The position numbers and the translations under genes are program-made. This document shows, in pieces, positions 37,992 through 47,436 of a DNA stretch of 64,000 nucleotides. How positions within the stretch are numbered: position 1 is the stretch's first letter; each line of letters starts with the position of its first letter. The notes beneath the pieces were generated by a model. That model saw nothing but the letters and a program-made list of their open reading frames with translations. It was not told the DNA's origin and did no database searches. Origin of the DNA: Sphingorhabdus lacus (GTDB taxonomy: Bacteria; Pseudomonadota; Alphaproteobacteria; Sphingomonadales; Sphingomonadaceae); contig NZ_CP035733.1 of NCBI RefSeq assembly GCF_009768975.1, positions 1,426,001 to 1,490,000 on the forward strand, given 5' to 3'.

Positions 37992-38839
37992 GGATGGGGG
38001 TGCAATGCTTCATAAGCGCCGACCACTTCCGATAGTATCGATAAGGCCAAGACTTCCGGCGCGCGCGCTCGAGGCACAAGCCCCACGGGGCTGTTGATGC
38101 GGACCAGGGCTGTGTCGTCCCAGCCATTGGCGCGCAGCGACTCAAGCCGTCGCGCGCGCGCCTGAGCCCCGCCCTGGCAACCGATGTAGAAGGCCGACGT
38201 GTGAAGGGCCCACGCGAGAAGGCGATGCTCCCATTCATGATCGTGAAACAGGAGAAGAACCGCCGTCCAAGGATCTGCTGAAATCCCGGTGGGGACCGTA
38301 TTCAAGGAAAAATGCTGACCGGCCACGTGCCATTCGACCTCGACGCCTGTTGCCTTGGCCTGCCGTTGCAGCGCCTCACACTCCGCTCCAGTTCCCACGA
38401 CAATTAACCGGAGCCGCGGAATGTAGCGTCTCATGCGCAAGAAATGCCGATCGTCGGCGGCCGGAACAGCTAAAGACAGCGCGGTCGCCCGGCGTGCGTC
38501 GAGATCGGCGACGCACTTCGACAGATGTTGCATTTGCGGAGCGGGATCAATCAGAATGTCGAGGCCTGACCCGCAAGGGAGACGAAAGTCGATGAAAGGC
38601 GATCCTTTTCCGTAGCGCAGCAATTTTATGATCCCGTCGCGCGCGGAAATTTTCGCTTGGCCCGCCAGTTCATTCTGCAGACAATTGTCGGCCATGTCCC
38701 CTACCAACGTACCATCGCGACCGATGGCGAGTTGCGCGCCGCACCGACGCGAGAAGCTGCCGTCGATCCCTATGATTGTGCACAAGGCGGCCGGTGCGTT
38801 TGCCGCATAAACGAGGGCTGCGTGGTCGGAAGACATCAT
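37988..38839 (-). CDS. XdhC/CoxI-family Mo-enzyme maturation factor
   Basis: 283 residues. The N-terminal XdhC/CoxI segment has RRCGAQLAIGRDGTLVGDM, then SPFIDFRLPCGSGLDILIDP; the C-terminal XdhC Rossmann domain ends in SPVGLVPRARAPEVLALSIL. These proteins bind the molybdenum cofactor, aid its sulfuration and insert it into hydroxylases. It lies 100 bp after the large-subunit gene. The N-terminus starts MMSSDHAALVYAANAPAALC; start not certain. Confidence 0.85.
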   Translation of the reverse strand: MMSSDHAALVYAANAPAALCTIIGIDGSFSRRCGAQLAIGRDGTLVGDMADNCLQNELAGQAKISARDGIIKLLRYGKGSPFIDFRLPCGSGLDILIDPAPQMQHLSKCVADLDARRATALSLAVPAADDRHFLRMRRYIPRLRLIVVGTGAECEALQRQAKATGVEVEWHVAGQHFSLNTVPTGISADPWTAVLLLFHDHEWEHRLLAWALHTSAFYIGCQGGAQARARRLESLRANGWDDTALVRINSPVGLVPRARAPEVLALSILSEVVGAYEALHPHP

Positions 38840-38938
38840 TCCTTTCCCGCACTCTTCGCTGGCCGTGCGATTTTGGAGGAGCTTGCACTCGAAACCGGGA
38901 CCGACTTTTCAAGCGACAACATTTGTCGTCGCATTCCG

Positions 38939-41203
38939 TCAACTCGCCAGGATTTTGGTAACAGGCAGAGTGCGCAAACGCGGGCCGCCGGCATCCGCGA
39001 TCGCGTTGACCAAGGCCGCGATCGTCACCGGCACTGCGTCCTCGCCGATACTGGCCGGCGGCTCAGTTGAGGGCAGGATTTCAATCGTAACCGCGGGCAT
39101 CCGGTCAAGCTTCAGAATCGGATAATCATGGAAATTGCTTTGCTGCACCTGTCCATTCTCGACCGTGATCTCGCTATGGAGTGCGGTCGTCAGAGCGTAG
39201 GCGATCCCTCCCTCCAATTGGGCGTGGACGATATCGGGATTGATTACGGTGCCGGCATCGATTGCGAGAAAGACATGGTCGACCCGCAGGCCGACCTGTT
39301 CGTCCAAGCTGACGTCGACGATCGCCGCCTTTGTCGACGAAGGATAGCTTGGATAGTAGCTCGTGTCCCCTACCGCGAGCCCGCGGCCGCGTCCCCTCCC
39401 CTTCGGAGCGTGCCAGCGTCCTTTCTGGATCGCGAAATCGAGAAGCTTGAGGTGATTCTTCACCCGGGCAACGGCGATGTCGCGGTCCTCTATATCGGCG
39501 GGAATATAGGAAGGATCGAGCAGCGACCGGTAGAATTCGGGGACGTCTCGGCCAGTCAGCAGACGCAGTTCGTCGAGGAAACCGAAGTTCATCCAAAGAT
39601 GCTGGGTGAAGCCGACGCCCCGCATCCAACCGAACGGAAGCGGCGAGTCGGGATTCCGCTTATAGGCAAAGCGGACATTGGGCGGCTGGAAAGGAAAGCG
39701 CGTTTCGCCATAGCTCTGCTCGGCCGACGTTCCGCTGGCGACAGAACAGGTCCAGACCGTCACATTGCCGGCGCCGTCCAGCCCCGCTTCAAAGCGTGCC
39801 GCCGTGATTGGCGCATAATAGCTTTTACGCACGCACTCCTCGCGCGTCAGCAGCAGTTTCACGGGCGTGCCCTTGCAGGCTAGCGCGATCTGTACCGCCT
39901 GATGGACGAAATCATTTTGCAGGCGCCGGCCAAAGCCCCCGCCGGCCGGGAGGATATGGACATGCGCCTTGTCGGGCGACACCCCGACCAAGCTATGGGC
40001 GATGCGCCAGGCATCGTCGGGAAACTGGCTATTGGTCCAAATATGAACCTCTCCGCCATCGACACACGCGCTGCAGTTCATGGGCTCCAACGGCGCCGGA
40101 TCCATATAGGGATAGCTATATTCCGCCGACAGCGTCTTCGCCGCTTTTGCAAGCGCGCTCCGGGCGTCGCCAGCCTCGACAACCACCGGGGCATCGCTCC
40201 GGGCCTGGTTGGCAAGCGTCTTTATATACTCCACGCTTGAAAATTTAGCATGAGGACCGGCGTCCCAATCGATTGTCAGCGCATCGAGGGCGGTTTTTGC
40301 CTGCCACCAGCTGTCGGCGACGACCGCCACCGCATCATCCATCTTGACCGGCGCAGCCCAAACATCCGGATCCTCGCCTTCTGGAACGGGCCCATTATAC
40401 CCGACCTTGGCTCCCTTGATCTCGACGACTTTGGGATTGCCCGGCATGTCTTTGATGCTGCCCTTGTCGATGCTGCGCAGCTTTCCGCCGAAAGTTGGAC
40501 TTTGGCGGGCGACCGCAAAACGCATACCGGGCAGTTCGAAATCAATGCCGTAAGTAATTTTACCGTGGATTGCGGCATCCACATCACGGCGCGGAATTGC
40601 CTTGCCGACCAGTTGCCGGTCAGCTGCGTCCTTCAGCTTCACCGTTTTCGGATCGGGAATCGGCATTTTCGCGGCTGCTTCCGCCAGTGACGCATAACTC
40701 AGTTTCTTTCCAGACGCCTTGTGATGGACCGCCCCCTTAACCGCTTCCAGCTCGACTTCGGGCACCTTCAGCCGCGCAGCCGCGGCGCGAATCAACATAG
40801 TCCGCACCTGTGCACCCGCTCGCTGGGTCGGTTCGAACAAGGTCTGCGCGGAATGGCTGCTCAAGACCGCCGTCCAGACGTAGACATTGCCCCGCGTTGC
40901 GTTAACGGCCGGATCATAAAATTCGCTCTTTAGTGTTGACCAATCCACTTCGAGTTCTTCGGCCAGCATTTGCGGGATCGTCGTCAAGACCCCCTGCCCG
41001 ATCTCGGTTTGGGGCACGCGCAAGGTGACGCTGTTGTCGCGATGGATCACCACCCAGGAGAGAAGTTCGACCCCCGGTTCGCTATCATCGGGAAACTTCG
41101 TCCGGTCCTTGCAGCCCGCGAGCGAGAGCGTGAAACTCACGCCCGCCGCAGTCACCAGCGCGCCCGTGACGAAACCCCGCCGGGTGAGAACAGGTTCCTT
41201 CAC
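38939..41203 (-). CDS. Molybdenum hydroxylase large subunit, isoquinoline oxidoreductase-type
   Basis: 754 residues of the xanthine-dehydrogenase superfamily, IorB/NicB-like branch. Hydroxylates carbon next to a ring nitrogen using water; nicotinate, nicotine or a related N-heteroarene is the likely substrate from context. The N-terminus carries RRGF (8-11), a hydrophobic stretch and LAGC (28-31), a Tat signal with lipobox. The cofactor region contains [14 protein letters not shown] and the C-terminal catalytic Glu sits in [10 protein letters not shown] (about 721). The cytochrome-c tail found on Pseudomonas NicB is absent. ATGA overlap with the small subunit. Confidence 0.9.
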   Translation of the reverse strand: MKEPVLTRRGFVTGALVTAAGVSFTLSLAGCKDRTKFPDDSEPGVELLSWVVIHRDNSVTLRVPQTEIGQGVLTTIPQMLAEELEVDWSTLKSEFYDPAVNATRGNVYVWTAVLSSHSAQTLFEPTQRAGAQVRTMLIRAAAARLKVPEVELEAVKGAVHHKASGKKLSYASLAEAAAKMPIPDPKTVKLKDAADRQLVGKAIPRRDVDAAIHGKITYGIDFELPGMRFAVARQSPTFGGKLRSIDKGSIKDMPGNPKVVEIKGAKVGYNGPVPEGEDPDVWAAPVKMDDAVAVVADSWWQAKTALDALTIDWDAGPHAKFSSVEYIKTLANQARSDAPVVVEAGDARSALAKAAKTLSAEYSYPYMDPAPLEPMNCSACVDGGEVHIWTNSQFPDDAWRIAHSLVGVSPDKAHVHILPAGGGFGRRLQNDFVHQAVQIALACKGTPVKLLLTREECVRKSYYAPITAARFEAGLDGAGNVTVWTCSVASGTSAEQSYGETRFPFQPPNVRFAYKRNPDSPLPFGWMRGVGFTQHLWMNFGFLDELRLLTGRDVPEFYRSLLDPSYIPADIEDRDIAVARVKNHLKLLDFAIQKGRWHAPKGRGRGRGLAVGDTSYYPSYPSSTKAAIVDVSLDEQVGLRVDHVFLAIDAGTVINPDIVHAQLEGGIAYALTTALHSEITVENGQVQQSNFHDYPILKLDRMPAVTIEILPSTEPPASIGEDAVPVTIAALVNAIADAGGPRLRTLPVTKILAS

Positions 41204-41661
41204 TGACCGCCCCTCCCGCTCTCAGCCGCACTACGGATCGCCTTGCGGATGCGATTGTAAGTGCCGCAGCGACAGATATTGGTGACGCCCTGTGCTATCT
41301 CGTCATCGCTTGGGGAGGGATTGTTTTTAAGCAAGGCGGCAGCGGCCATGATCATACCTGGCTGGCAGTAGCCGCATTGCGGCACACCGGCTTCGCGCCA
41401 AGCAGCCTGTACGGGATGCTCACCGCTTTCACCAAGCCCCTCGATAGACGTAATTTTCGATCCGACAGCCTGGCCAACCGAATAAACGCAACTGCGTACA
41501 GCAGCCCCATCGACGTGAACTGTGCAAGCACCGCACAGACCCGCCCCACAGCCGAATTTGGTCCCCTTGAGGCCCAAGCTGTCGCGTAATACCCACAATA
41601 ACGGCACGGCCGGATCGACATCGAGCCGGTGCTTCGCTCCATTCAATTCAATTTCAAGCAT
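41200..41661 (-). CDS. Molybdenum hydroxylase 2Fe-2S small subunit
   Basis: 153 residues. It carries all eight cluster ligands: Cys38, 43, 46 and 58 in the plant-ferredoxin-like domain ([13 protein letters not shown]) and Cys96, 99, 130 and 132 in the helical domain ([18 protein letters not shown]). It passes electrons from the Mo centre to an acceptor. No signal peptide, so export would depend on the large subunit's Tat leader. First gene of the operon, with a promoter-like sequence about 120 bp upstream. Confidence 0.94.
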   Translation of the reverse strand: MLEIELNGAKHRLDVDPAVPLLWVLRDSLGLKGTKFGCGAGLCGACTVHVDGAAVRSCVYSVGQAVGSKITSIEGLGESGEHPVQAAWREAGVPQCGYCQPGMIMAAAALLKNNPSPSDDEIAQGVTNICRCGTYNRIRKAIRSAAESGRGGQ

Positions 41662-41782
41662 GATGCCTCCCGTCTCCCATGCGATGCTCGAGGGGCTCGG
41701 TGCGACTGGGATTCACGGGCCTAGCGGAATCCACACCAAACTACGCGCATCGACGCTCCAAAATCGGTAGCACTACTACTGA

Positions 41783-41811
41783 ATTATACAAACGAATAAT
41801 TAATCAGTCAG
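41783..41811 (-). promoter_or_regulatory. Promoter-like site upstream of the Mo-hydroxylase operon
   Basis: In the transcribed direction CTGACT (41811-41806), a 17 bp spacer and TATAAT (41788-41783) fit a vegetative promoter. The -35/spacer holds TGACTGATTAAT, one mismatch from TGACTAATTAAT in front of the nicE operon at 50.1 kb, so both may be bound by the same regulator, for example the TetR protein at 43.9 kb. Inferred. Confidence 0.5.
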
Positions 41812-41910
41812 CGATCGGGCGGACACGTTCCCCGCCCATAGCTGGTACAGTTGTCCTTTTCAGTCGGCGCCAGGGGGAAATACGGTGCCCCAACCTCGGC
41901 TCGGTTCCGA

Positions 41911-42360
41911 CTAGAGGCCGTCATCGTGTTGTTCGATGGCCTTGGTAAAAGCCATCGAGTCGAAATGGGCGTGTTCGGTGCTAACCTTGCCCTCCACGAT
42001 GGTATCGATCAATACGACGTCCCACGAGATTTCCGCGCCGCCAACGGGCGCGCCCTCGCCGACATATCGTGCCTTTACTCGCAATTCGCCTACGACGGCC
42101 TTGGAGCTTGCAACAATATTCGCATATTCGACCTGAACGGTTCCCGCTACGAACTGCGCATTGTAGTCTTCCAGATACTCGCGAAACGCATGCTTGCCCC
42201 GCACGGGACGATCCGAGAAAGGAATGTCTACATATACCATGTCCTCGTTGTAAACCGTTAAGAGCTCATCCAGATCGTTGCGCGCCCAAGCGTCAACTTG
42301 CCTCTTTAGCAACGCCTCGTTCTCGCGCGCGAGCTGCATTTCGACCGACGCCTCGACCAT
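41911..42360 (-). CDS. SnoaL/NTF2-like protein
   Basis: 149 residues with an NTF2-like start (NEALLKRQVDAWARNDLDELL) and DIPFSDRPVRGKHAFREYLEDY, the fold used by SnoaL cyclases, ketosteroid isomerases and many unknown enzymes. No specific reaction can be named. Its ATG lies on the stop of the upstream NmrA-type fragment (TAATG), so the two were probably one operon before the upstream gene was cut. Confidence 0.75.
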   Translation of the reverse strand: MVEASVEMQLARENEALLKRQVDAWARNDLDELLTVYNEDMVYVDIPFSDRPVRGKHAFREYLEDYNAQFVAGTVQVEYANIVASSKAVVGELRVKARYVGEGAPVGGAEISWDVVLIDTIVEGKVSTEHAHFDSMAFTKAIEQHDDGL

Positions 42361-42740
42361 TATATTCCCCCAGTTCGCCGGAGTAGCAGCGCGTGCTCCG
42401 CCAGAAAGGCGTTTAGGTTGCGCGGAGGGTGTCCGGTGATACGAGCGACAACGTCGGTAACCACAGCCGTGTCCCCCTTCATGATGCTGCGCCCTATGTC
42501 GGAGAAATACTCAATGAATTGCTCCGACGCGCCCGCGTTTCGCAGCCTTGCCTCTGCCGCCTCGGTCGTCTCTTCGACGGGCCGGACAACCGCCCCGGCG
42601 ACTGCTGATAAGCAATCCGCGAGCTGGTCGAGGGTGAGCGAATCAGGCCCAGTCAATGTGAGTGCTTGCTTGCCGCAATCCTGGCCGAGCAGGAGTTCTA
42701 CAGCTACAGCGGCAATATCCCTGGCATCGATCCGGCTGGG
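42360..42740 (-). pseudogene. NmrA/SDR-type NAD(P)-binding protein, C-terminal fragment
   Basis: About 126 codons of reading frame. RIDARDIAAVAVELLLG, then ALTLTGPDSLTLDQLADCLS and the tail HPPRNLNAFLAEH match the C-terminal half of NmrA-like atypical short-chain dehydrogenases. The Rossmann N-terminal half is missing: the homology breaks near 42740 and a ferredoxin fragment on the other strand begins within about 40 bp. It was truncated by recombination. Confidence 0.75.
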
Positions 42741-42777
42741 CGTGGGAGAGACGCAGCTCCATCATGAACTGTTCGGC

Positions 42778-43053
42778 GGCAGAGCAGGGATCTGCGGACG
42801 TCACACCCTGACCGTTGGCACACAAACCGTCGATGTTGAGGGCTATCCCAGCCTGCTTGCGGCGATGGACGGACACGGCATCCCGGTTGTCGCCGATTGC
42901 CGCGCGGGGCATTGCGGGCTGTGTCGCCGTAGGATCGTTAGCGGAGATGTGATCCACGGGCCTGCCCTTGCGTGCGAGGTCAAGGCAGGGGAATGTCTGC
43001 CCTGCGTTGCCATCCCATTGACCGATTTGGAACTGGCGGCTCCTTGCCATTAG
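42778..43053 (+). pseudogene. 2Fe-2S ferredoxin-like domain fragment
   Basis: About 91 codons. The plant-type 2Fe-2S motif is complete: ADCRAGHCGLCRRRIVSGDV, then GPALACEVKAGECLPC, as in C-terminal ferredoxin domains of oxygenase reductases. It is preceded by no start codon in a credible place and by no reductase domain. It abuts the NmrA fragment at a junction near 42740-42778. It could be a stand-alone small ferredoxin, but a cut-off domain is more likely. Confidence 0.65.
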
Positions 43054-43356
43054 CGATGCGCTGCCAGCCAGTGAATGTATCGCAAGTTTTATCGGGCACA
43101 ATTTTCGAAGGAAACGGCGGCCTTGTTAGCGACTGGCGCCAAATTGAATGTCGCGATCAGGGCAAGTGCCTTCGGGCGGCCACCGTCGCAATGGTGCGGT
43201 GTTTCTCTTGTGAAGACCTTAAAAACGCCTGCTTACGGGATGATCTTAATCTGTGACGGTGGCTACGTTATCATCATATCCGGATCGCAGGCAGCAAAAG
43301 CCAAATGGCGTGAAAGGCAATCTCCCACACTTGCTATTTTCCTATAATGTTCTCCC
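43054..43356. other. Intergenic/degenerate stretch
   Basis: About 300 bp without a convincing gene. A plus-strand frame (43075-43347) contains a weak similarity to deazaflavin-dependent nitroreductase-type folds (KTPAYGMILICDGGYVIIIS) but has no good start, and the match is too short to call. Confidence 0.4.
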
Positions 43357-43542
43357 TTATCGTGTTTCACAGAACAATGGTTGCGGTGGCCTCAGCTCGT
43401 AGAAATAACCTGCAAGCGCTTCGGGATCGCTGGCGACCTTGACCTCCAAGACGACTTTACCCTTTGCATCCACGATGCACGCACTGCTCTCTTTCAGAGA
43501 GACATCGATCCCGGCACAATACTCAATGGCTGTTCCTCTCAC
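43357..43542 (-). pseudogene. IS110-family transposase, N-terminal fragment
   Basis: 61 codons starting ATG. YCAGIDVSLKESSACIVDAKGKV is the start of the RuvC-like (DEDD) domain of IS110 transposases, including the first catalytic Asp. Homology ends after EALAGYF; the rest of the domain and the C-terminal serine region are gone. Confidence 0.8.
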
Positions 43543-43900
43543 GATGCTTGGGGCCGATCACTCGGAACCCGTTTTCAACACCATCATTCTGAGGGACAGC
43601 CACCAGCCTGGCTACTCTTGAGACGCCGGCCCATTACGGCATCTAGGTGTTTGGTCCCAGCATGTGATGACTGGGTTTGACGATAATGACATTAACTTGA
43701 TCTTGCCCGGGAGGGCGCTCGGTTTGTAATTCTCCGGCTGCGGCGACGCCGCAACGCCATTTCCGGAGACGCTCGCCTTGATAGCGCTTGTGGCCCAAAC
43801 AGAAAGAAGCGGCTCGGTTCGACCGCAAATTCGGGCGTTGGACGGCTTTGAATACCTTCGGTTTCCGGCCGGTTACGTTCTTCCTTTGCGCGGAGCACTA
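43543..43900. other. Intergenic/degenerate stretch
   Basis: About 360 bp between the IS110 fragment and the TetR gene, with only short unsupported frames on both strands. No terminator with a T-run was found for the tetR-hydrolase-nic operon. Confidence 0.45.
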
Positions 43901-44641
43901 TCAGGGCTGATCAGACTCCATCCCGGCGGCGAGGAACGCCACTATATTATCGAGCATCTCGTCTTTGGACAGATGGTGTATCTTGCCTTCCGTTAAATCC
44001 TCGATGCGCCCGAGATCATTTAACATGAACATATATGTGCCGACCAGGAACGACATTCGCAACCCGATCGTCCGTCGTGGCAGATGAGGAATAGCCTGAG
44101 CCAAGACGTCTACATATCGTTTGACCGACGCATCATAAACTTCCTTCCGAAGTCGCAAGGCGTGTTCTTCAGCCTCCGAATGAAGGCGGGACTGCAATCG
44201 CGCGAACGCTGCGCCAGACTCGCCGCTGTGCTTCAAGTCCCACTGAGGCTGGAGATAGGCCCGAATGATGTCCCGTACATGTATTGGCTGGTCAGAATCA
44301 AGCAACCGGTCTAACAATACATGACGATGCCCGGAGAGCAGACCGCCGCGTCGTTTGTAAACTTCATCGAAAAGTTGTTCTTTTGTTTCGAAATAATAGC
44401 GTATCAGCCCCTGATTAACGCCTGCGCGTTTCGCAATGTCACGAACGCTTATCCCAGTATAACCGCGCTCAGCAAAGGCGATTTCCGCTGCATCCAGAAT
44501 CTTTTCCTTCAATTTGCCATTATACTTGGGGCGCCCGGGCTGCCTTGCGGGTTTCTTTCTCTCACCTTTTATCGCCTTTTCAGCAACGACCGTGACATTG
44601 GCATCCATCTGTACTCTTTCCGCATTCAAGTTCGAACCCAT
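43901..44641 (-). CDS. TetR/AcrR-family regulator
   Basis: 246 residues. A basic N-terminus (KGERKKPARQPGRPKY) leads into a classic TetR helix-turn-helix: KILDAAEIAFAERGYTGISVRDIAKRAGVNQGLIRYYF, roughly residues 47-84. The C-terminal ligand-binding part is unique. Located 2 bp after the alpha/beta hydrolase, at the end of the pyridine operon, so it probably controls that operon and perhaps the Mo-hydroxylase promoter, where a similar sequence occurs. TetR proteins are usually repressors relieved by a pathway compound; here this is inferred. Confidence 0.88.
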   Translation of the reverse strand: MGSNLNAERVQMDANVTVVAEKAIKGERKKPARQPGRPKYNGKLKEKILDAAEIAFAERGYTGISVRDIAKRAGVNQGLIRYYFETKEQLFDEVYKRRGGLLSGHRHVLLDRLLDSDQPIHVRDIIRAYLQPQWDLKHSGESGAAFARLQSRLHSEAEEHALRLRKEVYDASVKRYVDVLAQAIPHLPRRTIGLRMSFLVGTYMFMLNDLGRIEDLTEGKIHHLSKDEMLDNIVAFLAAGMESDQP

Positions 44642-44643
44642 TT

Positions 44644-45600
44644 CTACCCTTGTACGGCCTCATTGTTAGGAAGGGAAGCCTGTCCGCAGAGGTTCTGCTC
44701 GATCCATCCGACAAGCAAATCCGCGATCGCTGCGCTGTTTATCTCACTCATCAGCATGTGTCCATTGCCCCCAAGGCCATGCTCTTCAAGGCGGATATAC
44801 TCAAAAATGTTTCCGCGATCGCGAATGAACGCGGCCGCGCGCGCATTGGCATCACGCATCCAACTTGCCTCGGCCGAGACGATTGCCACGGGTCGCTCAA
44901 ACGGATCGGCCGTCCCGGCATAGGGGGCCGCACAAAGACCGTTCTCAAACGTTCCGAGTGGATGAACCATCCCAGGATAGCCCAGTGGCTCGATCGCGAG
45001 GATCCCCGCAACCTTATCGCCGCCCTTGGCAGCTAGGGCCCAACCGCACGGACCACCGGCCGAATGACTAACGATGATCGTAGGGCCGGTCAATTCGAAC
45101 AGTTGGTCGGCGATTGCCTCGACATGATGCTGGCTCGCCGCAAGCGTAGTCGCCATCGGTCCTTGGCTCGCCATAAACCGGTCGCCAGCCTGGGGATCCT
45201 TGGGCCAGCGATCATGCTTTGCCGCCTCGGCCCAGAGATCATGCCGTGCCGGTTCAACAAAACGAGGATAAAGGAACCCATAGTCCGGAAGCGGCAACGC
45301 CGGGCCAAGTATCCGTTCGTTCCAGGCGCACCGCCCGTGTCCAGGGCGATCAAGGATAAAAACCGGATAGCCGGCGCTCAGAAAGCTATGCGCCCAGCCA
45401 GGCCGACCATCGGGTGTCCGCAGGAATTCGGACCCTTGCCCGCCCCCTCCGTGAACGAAGAGCACGGACACCGGCCGCGACTGCTCGGGTATGAACCACT
45501 CGACATAGGCACCGATCCCCGGCCAGATTTTGCCCTCAGTGTGAACGGGTTCACCGGTGAGGAACCGGCCGCCAAAGTCCTTGAGTCGATACGGCCCCAC
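44644..45600 (-). CDS. Alpha/beta hydrolase
   Basis: 318 residues. Oxyanion-hole region LFVHGGGGQGSEFL, nucleophile elbow IVSHSAGGP (Ser180) and a candidate catalytic His in GGNGHMLM near the C-terminus. No signal peptide. The function within the pathway is not evident: a pyridine-ring ester or amide side chain could be its substrate. Situated between the FAD monooxygenase and the regulator. Confidence 0.8.
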   Translation of the reverse strand: MGPYRLKDFGGRFLTGEPVHTEGKIWPGIGAYVEWFIPEQSRPVSVLFVHGGGGQGSEFLRTPDGRPGWAHSFLSAGYPVFILDRPGHGRCAWNERILGPALPLPDYGFLYPRFVEPARHDLWAEAAKHDRWPKDPQAGDRFMASQGPMATTLAASQHHVEAIADQLFELTGPTIIVSHSAGGPCGWALAAKGGDKVAGILAIEPLGYPGMVHPLGTFENGLCAAPYAGTADPFERPVAIVSAEASWMRDANARAAAFIRDRGNIFEYIRLEEHGLGGNGHMLMSEINSAAIADLLVGWIEQNLCGQASLPNNEAVQG

Positions 45601-45607
45601 GATGACC

Positions 45608-46771
45608 TCAGAAATGAGTGATCAATTGGTCGGTGAAACTCAGTTCCCTTCGGATCAGTTCCTGATCCCCCGCGACGGTGCGGAGGAACTGAATTCGCTC
45701 CTCCTTCTCCTGGCCTTCCTTGAGATAATAGAGGTTGCGCAGGTTGAGCGAAGCGCGCGGTGATGTGATTTCGGTAAAAATGCGCCGCCGGTCTTGTTCG
45801 TAGAATTCCAGAATGTCGTGATCGGCGCCATCATGTATCACCCGGTTCAGAGCTTCGATCAAAGCGAACGCATCGAACATTCCGCCCGTGAGGCCGAGGC
45901 CACCGGTCGGATTGGTCACATGTGCGGCATCGCCTACGAGGATGACGCGGCCTACACGCATCTTGTCCGCCACGCGCTGGTGCATCCGGTAGGGCGAGGC
46001 GGCCAGAACTTCGTACGGCAGATCGGGCAGGTGGTCGGCGAACATGGCATCGATGCGTTCGGGCAACCCCTCGAGGGGCAATTCCGGATCTTCGACGAAG
46101 GTAACGCGCCATGCGTCCGACTGATCGATCTTGCAGATAACTGCGCCATGCTTTTGGTCGATCTGCATGACTGTCGGCGAATATCCCAACGATGACAGAT
46201 CGATCTTTGTATTGGTCGCGACATAGCGGTTGGGCCAAGTCACGCCGAAGAATTGCAGCCCAAGAACATCTCTGCGCACCGCGCTGTTCGCGCCGTCGGC
46301 GCCAATAAGGAAATCACCCTCCAAGCGTTCCGGCCCGCCCGGTCCGTCAAGCTCGGCGACCACGCCACTCGCATGCTGGCTGCAACCTTTCAAGCGCGCC
46401 TCGTAGCGGATTTCGATATTGGGAAGCATCGCGACATGGCGGGCCAGAACCCGGGAGAGCAAGCCTTGATGCAGATGGAGGGCCTGGCCGTCCTCATAGG
46501 CTGGCGAACCCGCCCACTCGATCATTTCGCCCGTGCTGTGGATGTGCCAGCCGAAGGTCTGCCGAAGGAAGCCCTCGTTGACACAGTCCTGCAGAAGCCC
46601 GAGCTTCTCGAGGTACGGCAAAACTGGATAGTGGTACACAAGCGCTCGCGGACTATCGTTGAGCTGCGCCTCGGATTCGAGGATTGTAACGCGCGCCCCT
46701 GCTTTCGCGAGGCCGATCGCCGTGAGCAGGCCGGTCGGTCCCGCGCCGGCGATGATTACATGTTGGGTCAT
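45608..46771 (-). CDS. FAD-dependent aromatic (pyridine) monooxygenase
   Basis: 387 residues, class A flavoprotein monooxygenase: GAGPTG at 9-14, GADGANS at 157-163 and LVGDAAH at 278-284. By position it should yield 2,5-dihydroxypyridine. Two known enzymes do so: 6-hydroxynicotinate 3-monooxygenase (NicC, decarboxylating) and 6-hydroxy-3-succinoylpyridine monooxygenase (HspB/VppD). From memory it looks at least as much like the second type, so no gene symbol is given. ATGA overlap with nicF. Confidence 0.85.
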   Translation of the reverse strand: MTQHVIIAGAGPTGLLTAIGLAKAGARVTILESEAQLNDSPRALVYHYPVLPYLEKLGLLQDCVNEGFLRQTFGWHIHSTGEMIEWAGSPAYEDGQALHLHQGLLSRVLARHVAMLPNIEIRYEARLKGCSQHASGVVAELDGPGGPERLEGDFLIGADGANSAVRRDVLGLQFFGVTWPNRYVATNTKIDLSSLGYSPTVMQIDQKHGAVICKIDQSDAWRVTFVEDPELPLEGLPERIDAMFADHLPDLPYEVLAASPYRMHQRVADKMRVGRVILVGDAAHVTNPTGGLGLTGGMFDAFALIEALNRVIHDGADHDILEFYEQDRRRIFTEITSPRASLNLRNLYYLKEGQEKEERIQFLRTVAGDQELIRRELSFTDQLITHF

Positions 46772-47436
46772 TGATCTACCTCTCCTTGATTAACCGAGCG
46801 ACGCCCCTCCAAAGCCCCGAGCTGGCCGAACCAGTTCAGGATGTCGTCAGAGCTGGTAACGTCGCCATATTTTTGGGCGATGTCATATAGGTTGGCTTCG
46901 TGCGGCGCGGACGCCCGGTCCGCGCAGCAATCGCGCGGCACCAGCACAATAAAACCGGATTGCACGGCATCGACGACGGTGGCGCGCACGCATCCCGATG
47001 TGGTAGCTCCCGTAACTACAACCGTATCGACCCCGGCAGCGGTAAGCAGACCGGCAAGATTGGTGCCGTGAAAGGCCGAGGCGCCATGCTTGGCGATGAT
47101 GGGATCGCCTGCGGTGATGCCGGTCGAACTGTCTATCTCGACCAACCTCGTACCCACCTTCAGCGCCTTCATACCGGTCGCTTTGCGAAGCCAGGGTAAT
47201 GTTTCCGCCTCCCATGGCTGATAGGCGATGGTCGTGTAAATAACGGGAAAACCGCGTTCGCGCGCAACATCGGTGAGCCGACGGGTCGCAGCGATCTCAG
47301 CCTTCATATCCGCGGCTGTGGGATAGCTGGTGTCGGTAAAGCCGTAGGAGAAATCGACCACGATAACCGCCGGACGAATTCCTCTGGGAGCGCTGCGGCC
47401 GAATCCCGCCCTTTCATAAACCTCAGCCTGCGACAT
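46768..47436 (-). CDS. nicF: Maleamate amidohydrolase
   Basis: 222 residues from the ATG at 47436 (MSQAEVYERAGFG), overlapping the nicX end by 14 bp. Isochorismatase-family cysteine hydrolase with all three catalytic residues: Asp28 (VVDFSYGF), Lys116 (IIAKHGAS) and Cys149 (ATTSGCVRAT). Converts maleamate to maleate plus ammonia. The family is broad; the assignment to maleamate rests on the surrounding nicX, nicD and nicE homologues. Confidence 0.9.
   Translation of the reverse strand: MSQAEVYERAGFGRSAPRGIRPAVIVVDFSYGFTDTSYPTAADMKAEIAATRRLTDVARERGFPVIYTTIAYQPWEAETLPWLRKATGMKALKVGTRLVEIDSSTGITAGDPIIAKHGASAFHGTNLAGLLTAAGVDTVVVTGATTSGCVRATVVDAVQSGFIVLVPRDCCADRASAPHEANLYDIAQKYGDVTSSDDILNWFGQLGALEGRRSVNQGEVDQ

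Noticed and set aside
38939-41661. Assigning nicA/nicB symbols to the Mo-hydroxylase
   Set aside because: The large subunit lacks the cytochrome-c tail of NicB, and nicotine or isoquinoline hydroxylases share this architecture; the substrate cannot be decided from sequence.
42418-42777. N-terminal extension of the ferredoxin-like frame
   Set aside because: This part is the antisense of the NmrA fragment; only the portion after about 42778 looks like a ferredoxin.
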